A stretch of 64,000 nucleotides of DNA from Serripes groenlandicus. Lineage: Eukaryota; Mollusca; Bivalvia; Cardiida; Cardiidae. The notes beneath the pieces are model-generated. The model searched no databases. It saw only the letters and a program-made list of their open reading frames with translations, and was not told where the DNA came from. The translations under genes and the position numbers were made by a program. The stretch lies in contig JASEVX010000001.1 in NCBI GenBank assembly GCA_031761405.1, forward strand, positions 42,869,587-42,933,586, read 5' to 3'. Positions 53,413-62,645 of this stretch are shown piece by piece. The first letter of the stretch is position 1; every line of letters begins with the position of its first letter.

Positions 53413-53660
53413 TGAGCCGTCCCGTGAGAAAACCAACATTGCGGACTCAGCGTAAAGTATCGACCCGGATCAGCCTAAGCATGCCGCGCAGGCTAACCCG
53501 GATAGACACTTTTCGCCTCCTGTGGATTTTCTGTTTCAGGAATAACTACTCTATACATATATCCCACTAAGACGGAATGTGTCGGCCGGATCAGTCTGCG
53601 CGGACAGCGCAGGCTGATCTGGTCGATACATTACGCAGATGTCTATCGCCGCAGCCTCAC
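53413..53660. mobile_element. B element, first of a tandem pair, right tip E-like
   Basis: TGAGCCGTCCCGTGAGAAAA through GCCTAAGCATGCCGCGCAGG, but ends GCAGATGTCTATCGCCGCAG, as in the B copy carried by E at 24880, instead of GGTTTTCTCG..GGCTCA. Confidence 0.85.
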
Positions 53661-53911
53661 GAGAAAACCAACAGTGCGGACTCAGCGTAAAGTATCGACC
53701 CGAATCATCCTAAGCATGCCGCGCAGGCTTACCCGGATGGACACTGTTCGCCTCCTGTGGATTTTCTGTTTAAGGAACCATTACTCAATACCTCTATCCA
53801 CCTGAGACGGAATGTGTTGGCCCGGATGAGCCTGCGCGGACCGCGCGGCGGACCTGGGTCGATACATTACGCAGATACCATACTGTTGGTCTCTTCTCGC
53901 GGGACGGCTCA
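53658..53911. mobile_element. B element, second of a tandem pair, left tip lost
   Basis: CTCACGAGAAAACCAACAGT through CCTGCGCGGACCGCGCGGCG to CTCTTCTCGCGGGACGGCTCA. The TGAGCCGTCC tip is replaced by the junction with the first copy. Confidence 0.87.
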
Positions 53912-53915
53912 TATA

Positions 53916-54140
53916 CGAGCCCGTCCGTAGGAAAAGGTACAAGTTGGCTTTTCTGGACAGTGTAGATTCAGATCAACCTGTACACCTGCACAGCTTTATC
54001 AAATTCTACACCACAAATTGACTGAAGCTACTGGCAAGCTTATGTAAGTAATTATGTGAACATTGTAGATGCGCATGCTGATCTGGACCTATATTGTTCG
54101 CAAAAGCCAACTAGTACGCTTTTCCAATGGAAGGGCTCGT
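53916..54140. mobile_element. G MITE, reference copy
   Basis: CGAGCCCGTCCGTAGGAAAA, GGTACAAGTTGGCTTTTCTG, CAGTGTAGATTCAGATCAAC, GCAAGCTTATGTAAGTAATT, TGCTGATCTGGACCTATATT, CTTTTCCAATGGAAGGGCTC G. Ends are inverted over roughly 20 bases. It starts 4 bp after a B element. No open frame. Confidence 0.85.
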
Positions 54141-54373
54141 ATGATAAGTCATTCATTCAGAGGTGGTTTCTTTTTTACAGAAACTCTTAACTTCATTCAA
54201 ATGTCAGTAAACAAGTTGTTTTAGTTTTCTGTTTTGTCTAGCGCGGTGTTAAAACAAACACTAATTTGAAAATGTCGTATTTGAAAATGTCAATCGATTG
54301 GAAAGAACGAAATCACTGGGAATGGTTATTTAGCTAGTATCTGACTTCAGTTATCATCGTTCAGTCAGGTAAT

Positions 54374-54546
54374 TTAAACCCTTTCCTGTATATGACAAAT
54401 ATGCAGCAGACGACTTTGAAAAACAATTTACTAAATCTATGGACACTCTCTATAAATTAAGGTATAATTACTGGATAGAGATGAATTGCTCATCATGATA
54501 TTTTTGAACGTCATCTAATGCAGATGCGTAAAAATACGTCTGCGTG
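54374..54546. mobile_element. A MITE, cut by H
   Basis: TTAAACCCTTTCCTGTATAT, CAGCAGACGACTTTGAAAAA, GCGTAAAAATACGTCTGCGT. H begins where GTGGGAAAGGG should follow; TGTGG reappears after H at 54797. Confidence 0.75.
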
Positions 54547-54547
54547 T

Positions 54548-54795
54548 CGAGGGCTTGGCGTGAAACGGTTGTAACTAAAAAACCTATTTTGGAAACCCTG
54601 GTTTAGGGGCAATTTTAACCCCTTTGTGAACAATGCAAATTTAGGTGCCATTGCTCAGAACGAGCAATGACACCTAAATTTCCATTGTTTACCAAGAAAA
54701 GGGATTTAACGCTTATAAAGACTTTATGGCGAGGTGATTAACCTTCGTAAAAAAAATACTAATTTTAGTTACAACCGTTTCACGCCAAGCCCTCG
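54548..54795. mobile_element. H MITE, reference copy
   Basis: CGAGGGCTTGGCGTGAAACG, GTTGTAACTAAAAAACCTAT, GGTTTAGGGGCAATTTTAAC, hairpin GGTGCCATTGCTCAGAACGA, GCAATGACACC, CCATTGTTTACCAAGAAAAG, GGCGAGGTGATTAACCTTCG, CAACCGTTTCACGCCAAGCC, CTCG. Terminal inverted repeats of about 28 bp. Target duplication uncertain. Confidence 0.95.
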
Positions 54796-55189
54796 ATGTG
54801 GTCGCACCGAGTCCATGTATCAGTAATCAAAACGGAATCAGAAACTGATGTATGTATTAACTAGTGTACCACTCGCGAATCCTAAACTACCAATTGCAAA
54901 TATTTATGTCAGACAATTTGTCGTAATCTACATTTTGCTATTGCCCTTTATGTCACAGCATTATAATATTACCAGACATGTGTAGCATCAAAATAAGTGT
55001 AGTTATAGCCAAGTTAATGGTGTATCCATCCTGAAACTACATACATGTATGAACGACTTCGATCGGAATGTGTACCGGCACACTCGAGTTGAACCATCAT
55101 TAGAGTTTCACCTTGGCTACCAATGATCCAATATGTACAGTAAGGGCTCTAATCAAACTGTTAGCATGGTTTTGTTTGTTTGTATGGTG
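54796..55189. other. Gene-free stretch, nothing recognised
   Basis: No shared repeat or coding signal that I can support. Confidence 0.4.
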
Positions 55190-55368
55190 TTTTAACGCCA
55201 CTTAAGTTATATCGCGGCGATTCCTGTGTAATTTACCACTACTACTGGTCCATTTATCTTGACAACAGAGAGTCAGTCGTAATGCTAACCCCACAACCCT
55301 GATCGCCAAGGAGGGAAAGCCATTACTTCCAGATTTTTACTTACGAAACCGCGACCCCCGCACCCGAG
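55190..55368 (-). mobile_element. SINE-2 whose head is expanded into an array
   Basis: TGTTTTAACGCCACTTAAGT, CGCGGCGATTCCTGTGTAAT, GGTCCATTTATCTTGACAAC, AACCCCACAACCCTGATCGC, CAAGGAGGGAAAGCCATTAC. The box B region (CGAAACCGCGACCCCCGCAC) is worn, and the box A region continues as the 28-bp repeat. Confidence 0.87.
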
Positions 55369-55764
55369 TCGGTCGCTCTACCACTGCACCACCGAGTCGG
55401 TCGCTCTACCACTGCACCATCGAGTCGGTCGCTCTACCACTGCACCACCGAGTCGGTCGCTCTACCACTGCACCATCGAGTCGGTCGCTCTACCACTGCA
55501 CCACCGAGTCGGTCGCTCTACCACTGCACCACCGAGTTGGTCGCTCTACCACTGCACCACCGAGTCGGTCGCTCTACCACTGCACCACCGCGTCGGTCGC
55601 TCTACCACTGCACCACCGAGTCGGTCGTTCTACCACTGCACCACCGAGGCGGTCGCTCTACCACTGCACCACCGAGGCGGTCGCTCTACCACTGCACCAC
55701 CTAGTCGGTCGCTCTACCACTGCACCACCGAGGCGGTCGCTCTACCACTGCACCACCGAGGCGG
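55369..55764 (-). repeat. 28-bp minisatellite of a SINE-2 box A segment, 14 copies
   Basis: Plus unit TCGGTCGCTCTACCACTGCA + CCACCGAG. Read on the minus strand it is GGTGCAGTGGTAGAGCGACC, the box A part of the SINE-2 head (compare GGTGCATTGGTAGAGCGTCC at 40164-40402). Variants: CATCGAG, GAGTTGG, GAGGCGG and CTAGTCGG. Confidence 0.96.
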
Positions 55765-56021
55765 TGTATGAGAATGCACACGTTATTCCGAGTCGTGGAC
55801 GTTCGACATACGATCTGAAAAGTGGACTCGACTCTGATTCGGCAATTTACAGAAAGAGACATCAGAAATCAAATATAAAAAAAAAAAGCAAGTGACGAGT
55901 CCGGTCCGAACAATTGTAATTCCTATAAAACGGGTTGTTTCGGATTTGATTTTATGACAATATGAAACTCTTTGTATCCTAATCTCACGCTCGTAAACCA
56001 GGAAGACCAGCATACGGGCTT
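55765..56021. other. Gene-free stretch, nothing recognised
   Basis: Contains an A12 tract near 55878 only. Confidence 0.4.
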
Positions 56022-56225
56022 TTGCGACCGGTGTAGATTCAGATCAACCAGCGCATCCGCAAAGTCTGATTTGGCTCTTCACTATATTTAGATATAAAAG
56101 GTTTCAAGAAAGTTCTAAAAAGTATTATCCAATTGGTTCTTTAGTATCCATACGCATGCAGGTCTTTTTTTCTACACGTGTAATTATTACGTTAAGGTTG
56201 GTTTTCATGGAGCACCGCGCTCATT
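56022..56225 (+). mobile_element. F element, reference copy
   Basis: TTTGCGACCGGTGTAGATTC, AGATCAACCAGCGCATCCGC, AAAGTCTGATTTGGCTCTTC, AAGGTTTCAAGAAAGTTCTA, TTCTTTAGTATCCATACGCA, TGCAGGTCTTTTTTTCTACA, ATTACGTTAAGGTTGGTTTT, CATGGAGCACCGCGCTCAT. The first half contains a hairpin (GTAGATTCAGATCA / TGATTTGGCTCTTCAC). No coding frame. Class unknown. Confidence 0.75.
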
Positions 56226-56558
56226 TATAAACGACGAAAACCGAGATTACGGTTGAAGACCTGGATTGTTTTGTGATGGGTCGGTCGAAATTATATAATA
56301 CAGTACGACTATCCAGAACAGGAGTGAAAATTAAAGATAATATAATGCAATAATTTTATCTTTCAATTTCACAGAGCAGTGTTTAATTTGATCTAGACAC
56401 GTTTTACAGCGATAAATTGAGTTTATAGATCCGAGGAGGATTCCTTTAATAAGAAGGATATGATGTTATAAGGTAGTCAGGAAGAAAGACATATGAGACG
56501 AGTCATGGACATTGGGGATGTTACTGCAATTCGGTAACGGCATCATTTAATACTTTCC
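56226..56558. other. Gene-free stretch, nothing recognised
   Basis: AT-rich, no shared repeat. Confidence 0.4.
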
Positions 56559-56750
56559 CACATAGTCTACAACAAATCTGCAGCAGACGACTTTGATAAC
56601 ATATTGGCAAAATTATTGCAAACTGACGTATAATTATTTGGTAGGGTTGAACACATTGTGGCAAAATGAGAAATTGCTCATCATGAGCAATTTACACTTA
56701 TTTCAAAACGTTTAATAAAAGGGTCGCCGGCTGCACATGTTAAAATATAT
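56559..56750. mobile_element. A MITE, right end lost
   Basis: TAATACTTTCCCACATAGTC, centre AAATTGCTCATCATGAGCAA, then GGGTCGCCGGCTGCACATGT. No GGGAAAGGG end. Confidence 0.78.
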
Positions 56751-57349
56751 CTTCATCTTTTGCGTCACTTATCAATTTAATGCCTACATAATCGTTAGGT
56801 ATAAATCACGAGAGATAACCCATATTATTAAATGCCGAAAGTTTCAAATGTATAAATACGAGCGTGGGTTGTATCGTCCGATTTTATTGGACAAAAACGA
56901 GCACCTGTTCATGAATATTTAAGTGTATAGATTCAATTAGAGACGACGTTTTATACGGTGCCGTCAGATCCAATATCGAAGTATTTTTGTCTGATTTAAA
57001 TGAGATTGCATAAACGCGTATTTGATCTGGATCCGTTATCCTGTACAGTTGTATAAGAATCAGCACAAGTTAACAGAAGCTTCTAACAAGGTTGTGGAAG
57101 TAATATGTGAACATCGTAGATATTCACCAGACGCATCGACAGCATAGAGCATATTGCACGGACAAGTGTGTGTTCTTTAAATACAGTCAGAGGTTAAGGT
57201 CAAGGTCACATTGATCCATTACGCGACAAACTGTCTTTTCAAAAAAATGCACATGCATACCAAATTAAGCTGCCATTTGGAATTGATATTCGGAGCTCTA
57301 GACAACGGTAATTATTCATGTGCTAAAACCCTTATCTGACACTCAAGCC
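56751..57349. other. Gene-free stretch with dispersed repeat traces
   Basis: 57030-57140 has G/F words (ACACAAGTTAACAGAAGCTT, CTAACAAGG). 57180-57215 (AGGTTAAGGTCAAGGTCACA) is a word I associate with common mollusc repeats. Unassigned otherwise. Confidence 0.45.
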
Positions 57350-57406
57350 CTGTGTTGTGGGTACTCAAAAGATTCGTCTCAGTGAGACGATTTTGTACTC
57401 ACAACA
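57350..57406. repeat. Hairpin repeat (family I), best copy
   Basis: GTTGTGGGTACTCAAAAGAT, TCGTCTCAGTGAGACGATTT, TGTACTCACAAC: a near-perfect inverted repeat of about 26 + 26 bases with almost no loop. Confidence 0.8.
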
Positions 57407-57630
57407 TATGGTTTGGTTGAGTAATAAGAGCGGTACAGACCAGTTTACTCTGTAGTCCACTGGGTATGTTAGACAAGGTAGGACTGACGAATGGACGGAC
57501 GGACGAAGTGAACATCTCTAGTCCCCACAAATTAAATCATATCACATATTTTTTTATTGAATACAAAATATATCACATTTTTAAAAATTAAAATGAGAAT
57601 TTTCGGTGAATTTCGATACAAGCATACCGG

Positions 57631-57830
57631 NNNNNNNNNNNNNNNNNNNNNNNNNNNNNNNNNNNNNNNNNNNNNNNNNNNNNNNNNNNNNNNNNNNNNN
57701 NNNNNNNNNNNNNNNNNNNNNNNNNNNNNNNNNNNNNNNNNNNNNNNNNNNNNNNNNNNNNNNNNNNNNNNNNNNNNNNNNNNNNNNNNNNNNNNNNNNN
57801 NNNNNNNNNNNNNNNNNNNNNNNNNNNNNN
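57631..57830. other. Assembly gap (200 N)
   Basis: Exactly 200 N, like 2496-2695. It lies downstream of the secreted-protein exon, inside the presumed intron. Confidence 0.99.
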
Positions 57831-57841
57831 AACAAAATTAA

Positions 57842-57888
57842 GTGACGTCACTGCTGTATGCTGTAAGACGTCACTGCTGTATGTGTAT
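57842..57888. repeat. Short direct repeat with a CRE-like palindrome
   Basis: GACGTCACTGCTGTATG occurs twice, about 26 bp apart. The first copy has TGACGTCA (57843-57850), the consensus CREB/ATF site. A binding role is only a guess. Confidence 0.4.
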
Positions 57889-58389
57889 AAGGGAGACAAT
57901 CACGCCATGATTTAGCTAAAATATTGAAGCAGTTATTTGCCCTTATATGACATTCAAAATATCACTGCGGTCACATGACCTGACAGTCAATTTTCGCTTG
58001 GTCACGTGTCAAAAAGGTTGAAAATGTTTCTGATAGTCAAAATATCTCTTTTTCGGGTAATGGGATTTTACCATTGTAGACACAAGTGAGGTATAATAAT
58101 GACATATACTTGGTAAGCCCAGTCTACAGTATTTAAAATCTACTAGTTCTACTCTTTCCTTTACCAAACAATTACTTCCTTATTCCGATCATATTTTTGT
58201 TTTATCTCTCCTTTCTGTCTTTCTTTCTTACTTTTTTTCGTTCGTTATTTCTGCCCCTTTAATTTTCCTTCTTTCTTGTCTACGATCGTTCTTTCTAACT
58301 TTCAATTTCATTATCCAACTGATAATTGTTTCTAATTATTTCACTAAATACATACTCTATTTATGATACAATATATCTGATAGACCCAC

Positions 58390-58666
58390 CTTTTTGCTGT
58401 GCAACTGCAGTTGTATTGACATCGCTGTCATCAGGTTTCGAATTCGAGGCATGCGGCTGGAACAAGCCGGACGAGCACCTCGGACAACAGCCACAATTGT
58501 CTGTAACTACTTTCCCAGCACAATAAATCAACGTTGGACAGGATTTCGCGTTACAGGGTTTACATTTCGGCGGTATTAAATAGTCAGGATCGAACTCATA
58601 ACCGCTGGCGAAGACAACGTGCAACATAAATCCAAGCACCAACAAAACACGTATATTTACATCCAT
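58390..58666 (-). CDS. Secreted single IGFBP-like domain protein, first exon (partial gene)
   Basis: From ATG at 58666 the minus frame encodes MDVNIRVLLVLGFMLHVVFA, a clear signal peptide with probable cleavage near ASG/YEF. There follows a Cys-rich domain with eight cysteines: PPKCKPCNAKSC, LIYC, then the signature DNCGCCPRC. This matches the N-terminal IGFBP domain (Pfam IGFBP type; as in single-IGFBP-domain proteins of invertebrates and CRIM1-like proteins). A Ser/Asn/Asp-rich spacer ends in VAQQK. A good splice donor AAG|GTGGGT follows (GT at 58389-58388), so the coding exon ends near 58390 and the gene continues leftward; later exons were not recognised. A longer start at 58693 adds nine residues, but the inner ATG puts the signal peptide first. 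Likely role: extracellular binding of insulin/IGF-like or other growth factors (family inference). Confidence 0.8.
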
Positions 58667-59150
58667 TTTAAATATTCCAGGTTTCGTTGTCAAAGTTTTA
58701 CATACTACGTCCCGTACAAAACAGTTTACGTTGAAAACGTACAGTTTTTTATCTATCTGAAATCATATTAACATTTACACTGCATGAGGTCCGATGCTCA
58801 CTGCAGGTATACAATTGTTCACACCTCTTTTGATAAAATCCGACAATTTCACATCAAACCGAAATCACAATTGATAAATAGCAAGCGGGATTCACAAAAA
58901 CGTTAAAATTATGGAAAGTCATGCCCTGTCTGTTTAAATCTCACTTAGCAGTCGCAAAAAAATAGTTTCAATATATCCGCAGATGAGAACAGTTTTGGCA
59001 GGCGACAAACGATATCCAATTGACATGTGCCCTACCACAGTTCGTTTACTCGACTGGGTTTAACCACACGGGTGACTTTTATACATACTTCGCGAAATAC
59101 GTCAATCTGATTGGACCACATTGAATTACCTCTGAAATAGACACTTCTTA
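58667..59150. promoter_or_regulatory. Upstream region of the secreted-protein exon, no defined promoter
   Basis: This must hold the 5' UTR and perhaps the promoter of the minus-strand gene. I see no convincing TATA box, initiator or CpG cluster. It is notably free of A and B elements, unlike its right flank. Confidence 0.4.
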
Positions 59151-59294
59151 ACACCAACCCAGTGGATTATAATTATGTTTGTTTATTTGCATGTTGCTCG
59201 ACGCTGCTTTCAACAATTCGTCAGTTATATCACGGCGTTTCCTGGGTGAGTCACCTGTACTGCTGGTCTATTTATCCTGACACAAGTGAGTCGC
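59151..59294 (-). mobile_element. SINE-2 3' part, first of a duplicated pair
   Basis: TTAACACCAACCCAGTGGAT, TTTGCATGTTGCTCGACGCT, GCTTTCAACAATTCGTCAGT, TGACACAAGTGAGTCGC. Repeated with about 85% identity at 59522-59680 on the other side of an A element. Confidence 0.8.
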
Positions 59295-59525
59295 TTAACC
59301 CTTTCCCTCATTTAGACGCTTTCTGACGCCTCTGCAGCAGACAGCATTTTTGAAAACATAGTGACAAAAGAAGAAATTGCACAAAACGTGCAATTTCTCC
59401 TTTTGCCACAATGTTTTCCACTTTTTGTCATAGGTTATCCATTCAATTATGGAGATTTTCTATGTTTCGACAAAATACGCTCAAAGTCGTCTGCTGCAGA
59501 ATTGCCGTATGAGGGAAAGGGTTAA
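59295..59525. mobile_element. A MITE, intact TTAA to TTAA
   Basis: TTAACCCTTTCCCTCATTTA to GTATGAGGGAAAGGGTTAA. Close to 33511-33740 and 52615-52834 in sequence and orientation. It separates the two SINE-2 copies. Confidence 0.94.
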
Positions 59526-59720
59526 CACCAACCCAGTGGATAACAGTTATGGTGTGTGTGTTTGCATGTGGTTTGACGCCGCTTTCAACAATTTGTCAGT
59601 TATATATCACTGCATTTACTGCGTGATTTACCTTTTCTACTGGTCTATTTATTCTAGCACAAGTGAGTCAGCTCAACAACCCTGGTGAGGGAAAACAATT
59701 ACTCCCGTTTTTAAAGTCCT
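59522..59720 (-). mobile_element. SINE-2 3' part, second of a duplicated pair
   Basis: TTAACACCAACCCAGTGGAT, TTTGCATGTGGTTTGACGCC, CACAAGTGAGTCAGCTCAAC, then CCTGGTGAGGGAAAACAATT and ACTCCCGTTTTTAAAGTCCT, i.e. it reaches further into the SINE than the first copy. Confidence 0.8.
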
Positions 59721-59741
59721 TGATTATAGTTATGAGTTCAT

Positions 59742-60051
59742 CCACAGGAAAATGGCTCTCAAGTTGGTATTTCGATGGCTTAGCGTGAAACGGTTGTAAC
59801 TGTATGTATCTAAGGAGATTTTACAACTGTTTCGCACTGAGTCAACGAATTGTGAAATGTGTATATCTAGATCAGCCTGATCAAAAACACAATCTGATAA
59901 AGATCTACACTATACACATATCACTTACATAATCATGTAAAAATAAGTCAACTTGTGTAGATTCTGATAAGACGTTACAGATGCCCAGCTTGATCTTTAT
60001 CTATAATGTTCAGGAATGCCAACCTGTATATTTTCGCACGGACGGGCTTAC
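59742..60051. mobile_element. G MITE split by a short H element
   Basis: GGAAAATGGCTCTCAAGTTG at left and TATATTTTCGCACGGACGGG, CTTA at right, with TAGATCAGCCTGATCAAAAA and AAGTCAACTTGTGTAGATTC between. The H copy sits at 59772-59848. Confidence 0.7.
59772..59848. mobile_element. H element reduced to its ends
   Basis: CGATGGCTTAGCGTGAAACG, GTTGTAACTGTATG and ACAACTGTTTCGCACTGAGT: only the terminal arms remain, about 77 bp in all. Confidence 0.7.
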
Positions 60052-60084
60052 AGACAGTTTTACTTTCAGGGCGCGTTTATTACA

Positions 60085-60315
60085 TAAACACTTTCCAACA
60101 TACAACACATATACAGCAGATGTTTTTGAAATCTTCTGCAATCATTTTTGGAAAGTTTCCTTAAATGTAAAGTGTAGTTATTGAATAGAGTTGAAAACAT
60201 TTTGGCAAATTGAGAAATTACTCGTTTTGAGCAATTTCTCCTTATGCAACACTGTTTTCAATAAGCCGTCTGCTGCATAGGCGTCAGAAAGTGTCTATTT
60301 GAGGGAAAGGGTTAA
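60085..60315. mobile_element. A MITE
   Basis: CACTTTCCAACATACAACAC at left (TTAACC lost) to TATTTGAGGGAAAGGGTTAA. Centre AAATTACTCGTTTTGAGCAA. Confidence 0.85.
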
Positions 60316-60432
60316 CATAACGACAAGCAGTCTGATCCCAGGTTACTGCGATAGTTTGACCTGACACCGTCCCATAAATGATTCAGGCAATGGATACCAT
60401 TATATATATTATAATTATATGTAAGATGACCT

Positions 60433-60573
60433 TTAACCCTTTCCCACTTACATCAAATATACAGCAGACGAATAAGTGAAAATATTGTGAAAAATTGATA
60501 AATTGCTCATCATGAGCAACGTGCTTTACAAAGGTCGTCTAATGTATAACGGTCAAAATGCGTGGGAAAGGGA
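60433..60573. mobile_element. A MITE, short
   Basis: TTAACCCTTTCCCACTTACA, TAAATTGCTCATCATGAGCA, GGTCGTCTAATGTATAACGG, TGCGTGGGAAAGGGATGA. About 90 bp is deleted from the two arms. Confidence 0.8.
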
Positions 60574-60710
60574 TGATTTAACGTATTCAAGATCCGACAG
60601 TTCGATCATCTGCTCTCGTACACCAAAGGATTAACATTAATCCAAACTTATTCGAACGTATAGCATAGCATCATGGGAAAAGCAGCTAAAGTTGTCCATA
60701 GGAGTCTTTA

Positions 60711-60938
60711 TTAACCATTACCCTCATATAGACGCTTTCTGCCGGCTCTACGGCAGACGGAGTTTTGAAACCATGGCGACAAAAGATGAAACTGCTCAAA
60801 ACGAGCAATTTCTCCGTTTGTCACCATGTTTATAACTGTATTCAATTATTGTACATTCATTTAAAGGGAGTTTCCAAAACATGACGGGTATGTTTTCAAA
60901 GTCATCTCCTTCAGAGTTGTTGCATGTGGGAAATGGGA
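60711..60938. mobile_element. A MITE
   Basis: TTAACCATTACCCTCATATA to GTTGCATGTGGGAAATGGGA. Centre AAACTGCTCAAAACGAGCAA. Confidence 0.83.
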
Positions 60939-61044
60939 GTTCAAGCCATGTCTGTGTACATCGATGATCGATCAAGATCAGTCCATATCACTGCCCTGTT
61001 TTGATTGATTTCTTAACTAGTCGTCATCCCAACAATGATGATCC

Positions 61045-61105
61045 GTTTGTGTTGTGTTTAACTCCGCTTTCAACCGTATTTATGTTATAGCATGACTGTT
61101 GTTTT
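61045..61105 (-). mobile_element. SINE-2 3' fragment
   Basis: GTGTTTAACTCCGCTTTCAA, CCGTATTTATGTTATAGCAT, GACTGTTGTTTTACTACTTG. Only the last 60 bases are kept. Confidence 0.55.
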
Positions 61106-62047
61106 ACTACTTGATGACATACTCGTGAAGAGACTGGATAGAGGCAGGGAAAAGCAATGGAAACTCACAGTAGTTTATTAAAATATAATCAAATGTTATA
61201 TCTACTAAAATGATACACTCAAAAGCATGTACACAAGTTAGTTTCTGGAATGCAATACAATGGGATGACTATGCAAACTTTGAACAGACTGTGCGAAAGC
61301 GAATGCAATAGGAAAGTTCGAGCTGAAAGCTGCTTCTAACAGGTCGGTTTTCACAAGATATGGCTCAATTAATGAGTTTTCTAAATTTGTTATAAACAGT
61401 ATATTTTAATTTTCTGAAATAGGCTTCATTTTATATAAATAAGAAACCAGCAATACTATTCAGAGCGAAGGTTTTGATATGTGAGAACATATCGATATAT
61501 TTACAAAAGGAAATAACGCCACATGTTCGTACCGACCTTCCTGTGTCAAATAAACCGTGATATTCTGTGACAGAAGTCCACCAGCAACGTGTGTATCCTT
61601 GAGTCTATATCTACCTAAATGTCATTCTAGTTCGGAATTATCAATGTCATTTCACATGAAAACTGAACTTAAAGTCTGTTAGCAAAAAATGAGAAAGGGT
61701 AGTGTTTTGTTTGATGGATCTTAAATTTAAGGACATTTTCATAATTAAGCTACATGTATATGTGCATATAGAGGTTGGATATATTGTTGGGATATAAAAC
61801 AGCTCAAACTGACGTTAAGTAAAACAGGGCTAGGAAATCAATTCGTGAAAAGGAAAAATTGCGCATATTGATCAATTTCCCATTCTCTCACAATATTTCA
61901 ATTCTGTGTAAAATCATTCGGTTTTCTTTCGATTTTGTCAAAGCTGACCTGACTCGCCCATATCATCATTCTTCTCTGTCGAATATTTGTTTATATCTGT
62001 CAACATTTACAATATGTTTCTACAGACACTATAAGACTGAAGAACAT
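61106..62047. other. Gene-free stretch with an A core trace
   Basis: 61848-61930 (AAAAGGAAAAATTGCGCATA, TTGATCAATTTCCCATTCTC, ACAATATTTCAATTCTGT) is an A centre. Otherwise AT-rich and unassigned. Confidence 0.45.
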
Positions 62048-62130
62048 ATGAGCGTTCCACGAGAAAACCAACAGTGTGGACTCTGCATAAAGTATCGACC
62101 CGGATAAGCATAAGCATGCGGAGCAGGTCG
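62048..62130. mobile_element. B MITE, left quarter only
   Basis: TGAGCGTTCCACGAGAAAAC, AACAGTGTGGACTCTGCATA, GTATCGACCCGGATAAGCAT, AAGCATGCGGAGCAGG, then unrelated sequence. Confidence 0.78.
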
Positions 62131-62255
62131 ACTCTGCATCCTGTCGTCTTCTGCTAATGTATCAAATTGCTTCTACATGAGAGGAGGGGCAATGGTGAAA
62201 AATAACATATCGCATCAGAAAACACATCATTACAAGACGACCTTTGAATTTCTGT

Positions 62256-62444
62256 TTAACCCTTTCCCACATATAGACACATTGTTTTCACATATGTAGC
62301 AGACGACTTTGGAAAATATTATGGCAAATTAATCATTATATTTTGCGATAACGTTTCGTACAACTCTCAAGAGAGTTTCATGTTTTTGCCTACATGCTCT
62401 CAGAAATGTCTGCTGCAGATGTGTTGTATGGGGGAAATGTTTTG
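62256..62444. mobile_element. A MITE, centre lost
   Basis: TTAACCCTTTCCCACATATA, GTAGCAGACGACTTTGGAAA, then GTCTGCTGCAGATGTGTTGT, ATGGGGGAAATG. GAGAAATTGC..GCAATTTCTC is missing. Confidence 0.75.
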
Positions 62445-62645
62445 AACCGAATCCAGCTACGGGTGCTTTTTGACGCCTCTGTTACAGAGTTCAAATGTAC
62501 ATGTGTCTTCTATTTTCTGTGCATCGTTTTATTCTGAAAAATTATTCTGCCCAGAATAAATTTCTGTTTCGACACATAGTAGATATTTGGAATACGTTGA
62601 AGGTTATTGTAAATATTTCGGACGCTGAAAACTATTGCAAAAATG

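Noticed and set aside
58326..58579. Plus-strand frames of 66 and 61 codons
   Set aside because: Antisense to the IGFBP-like exon, which has the signal peptide and cysteine pattern.
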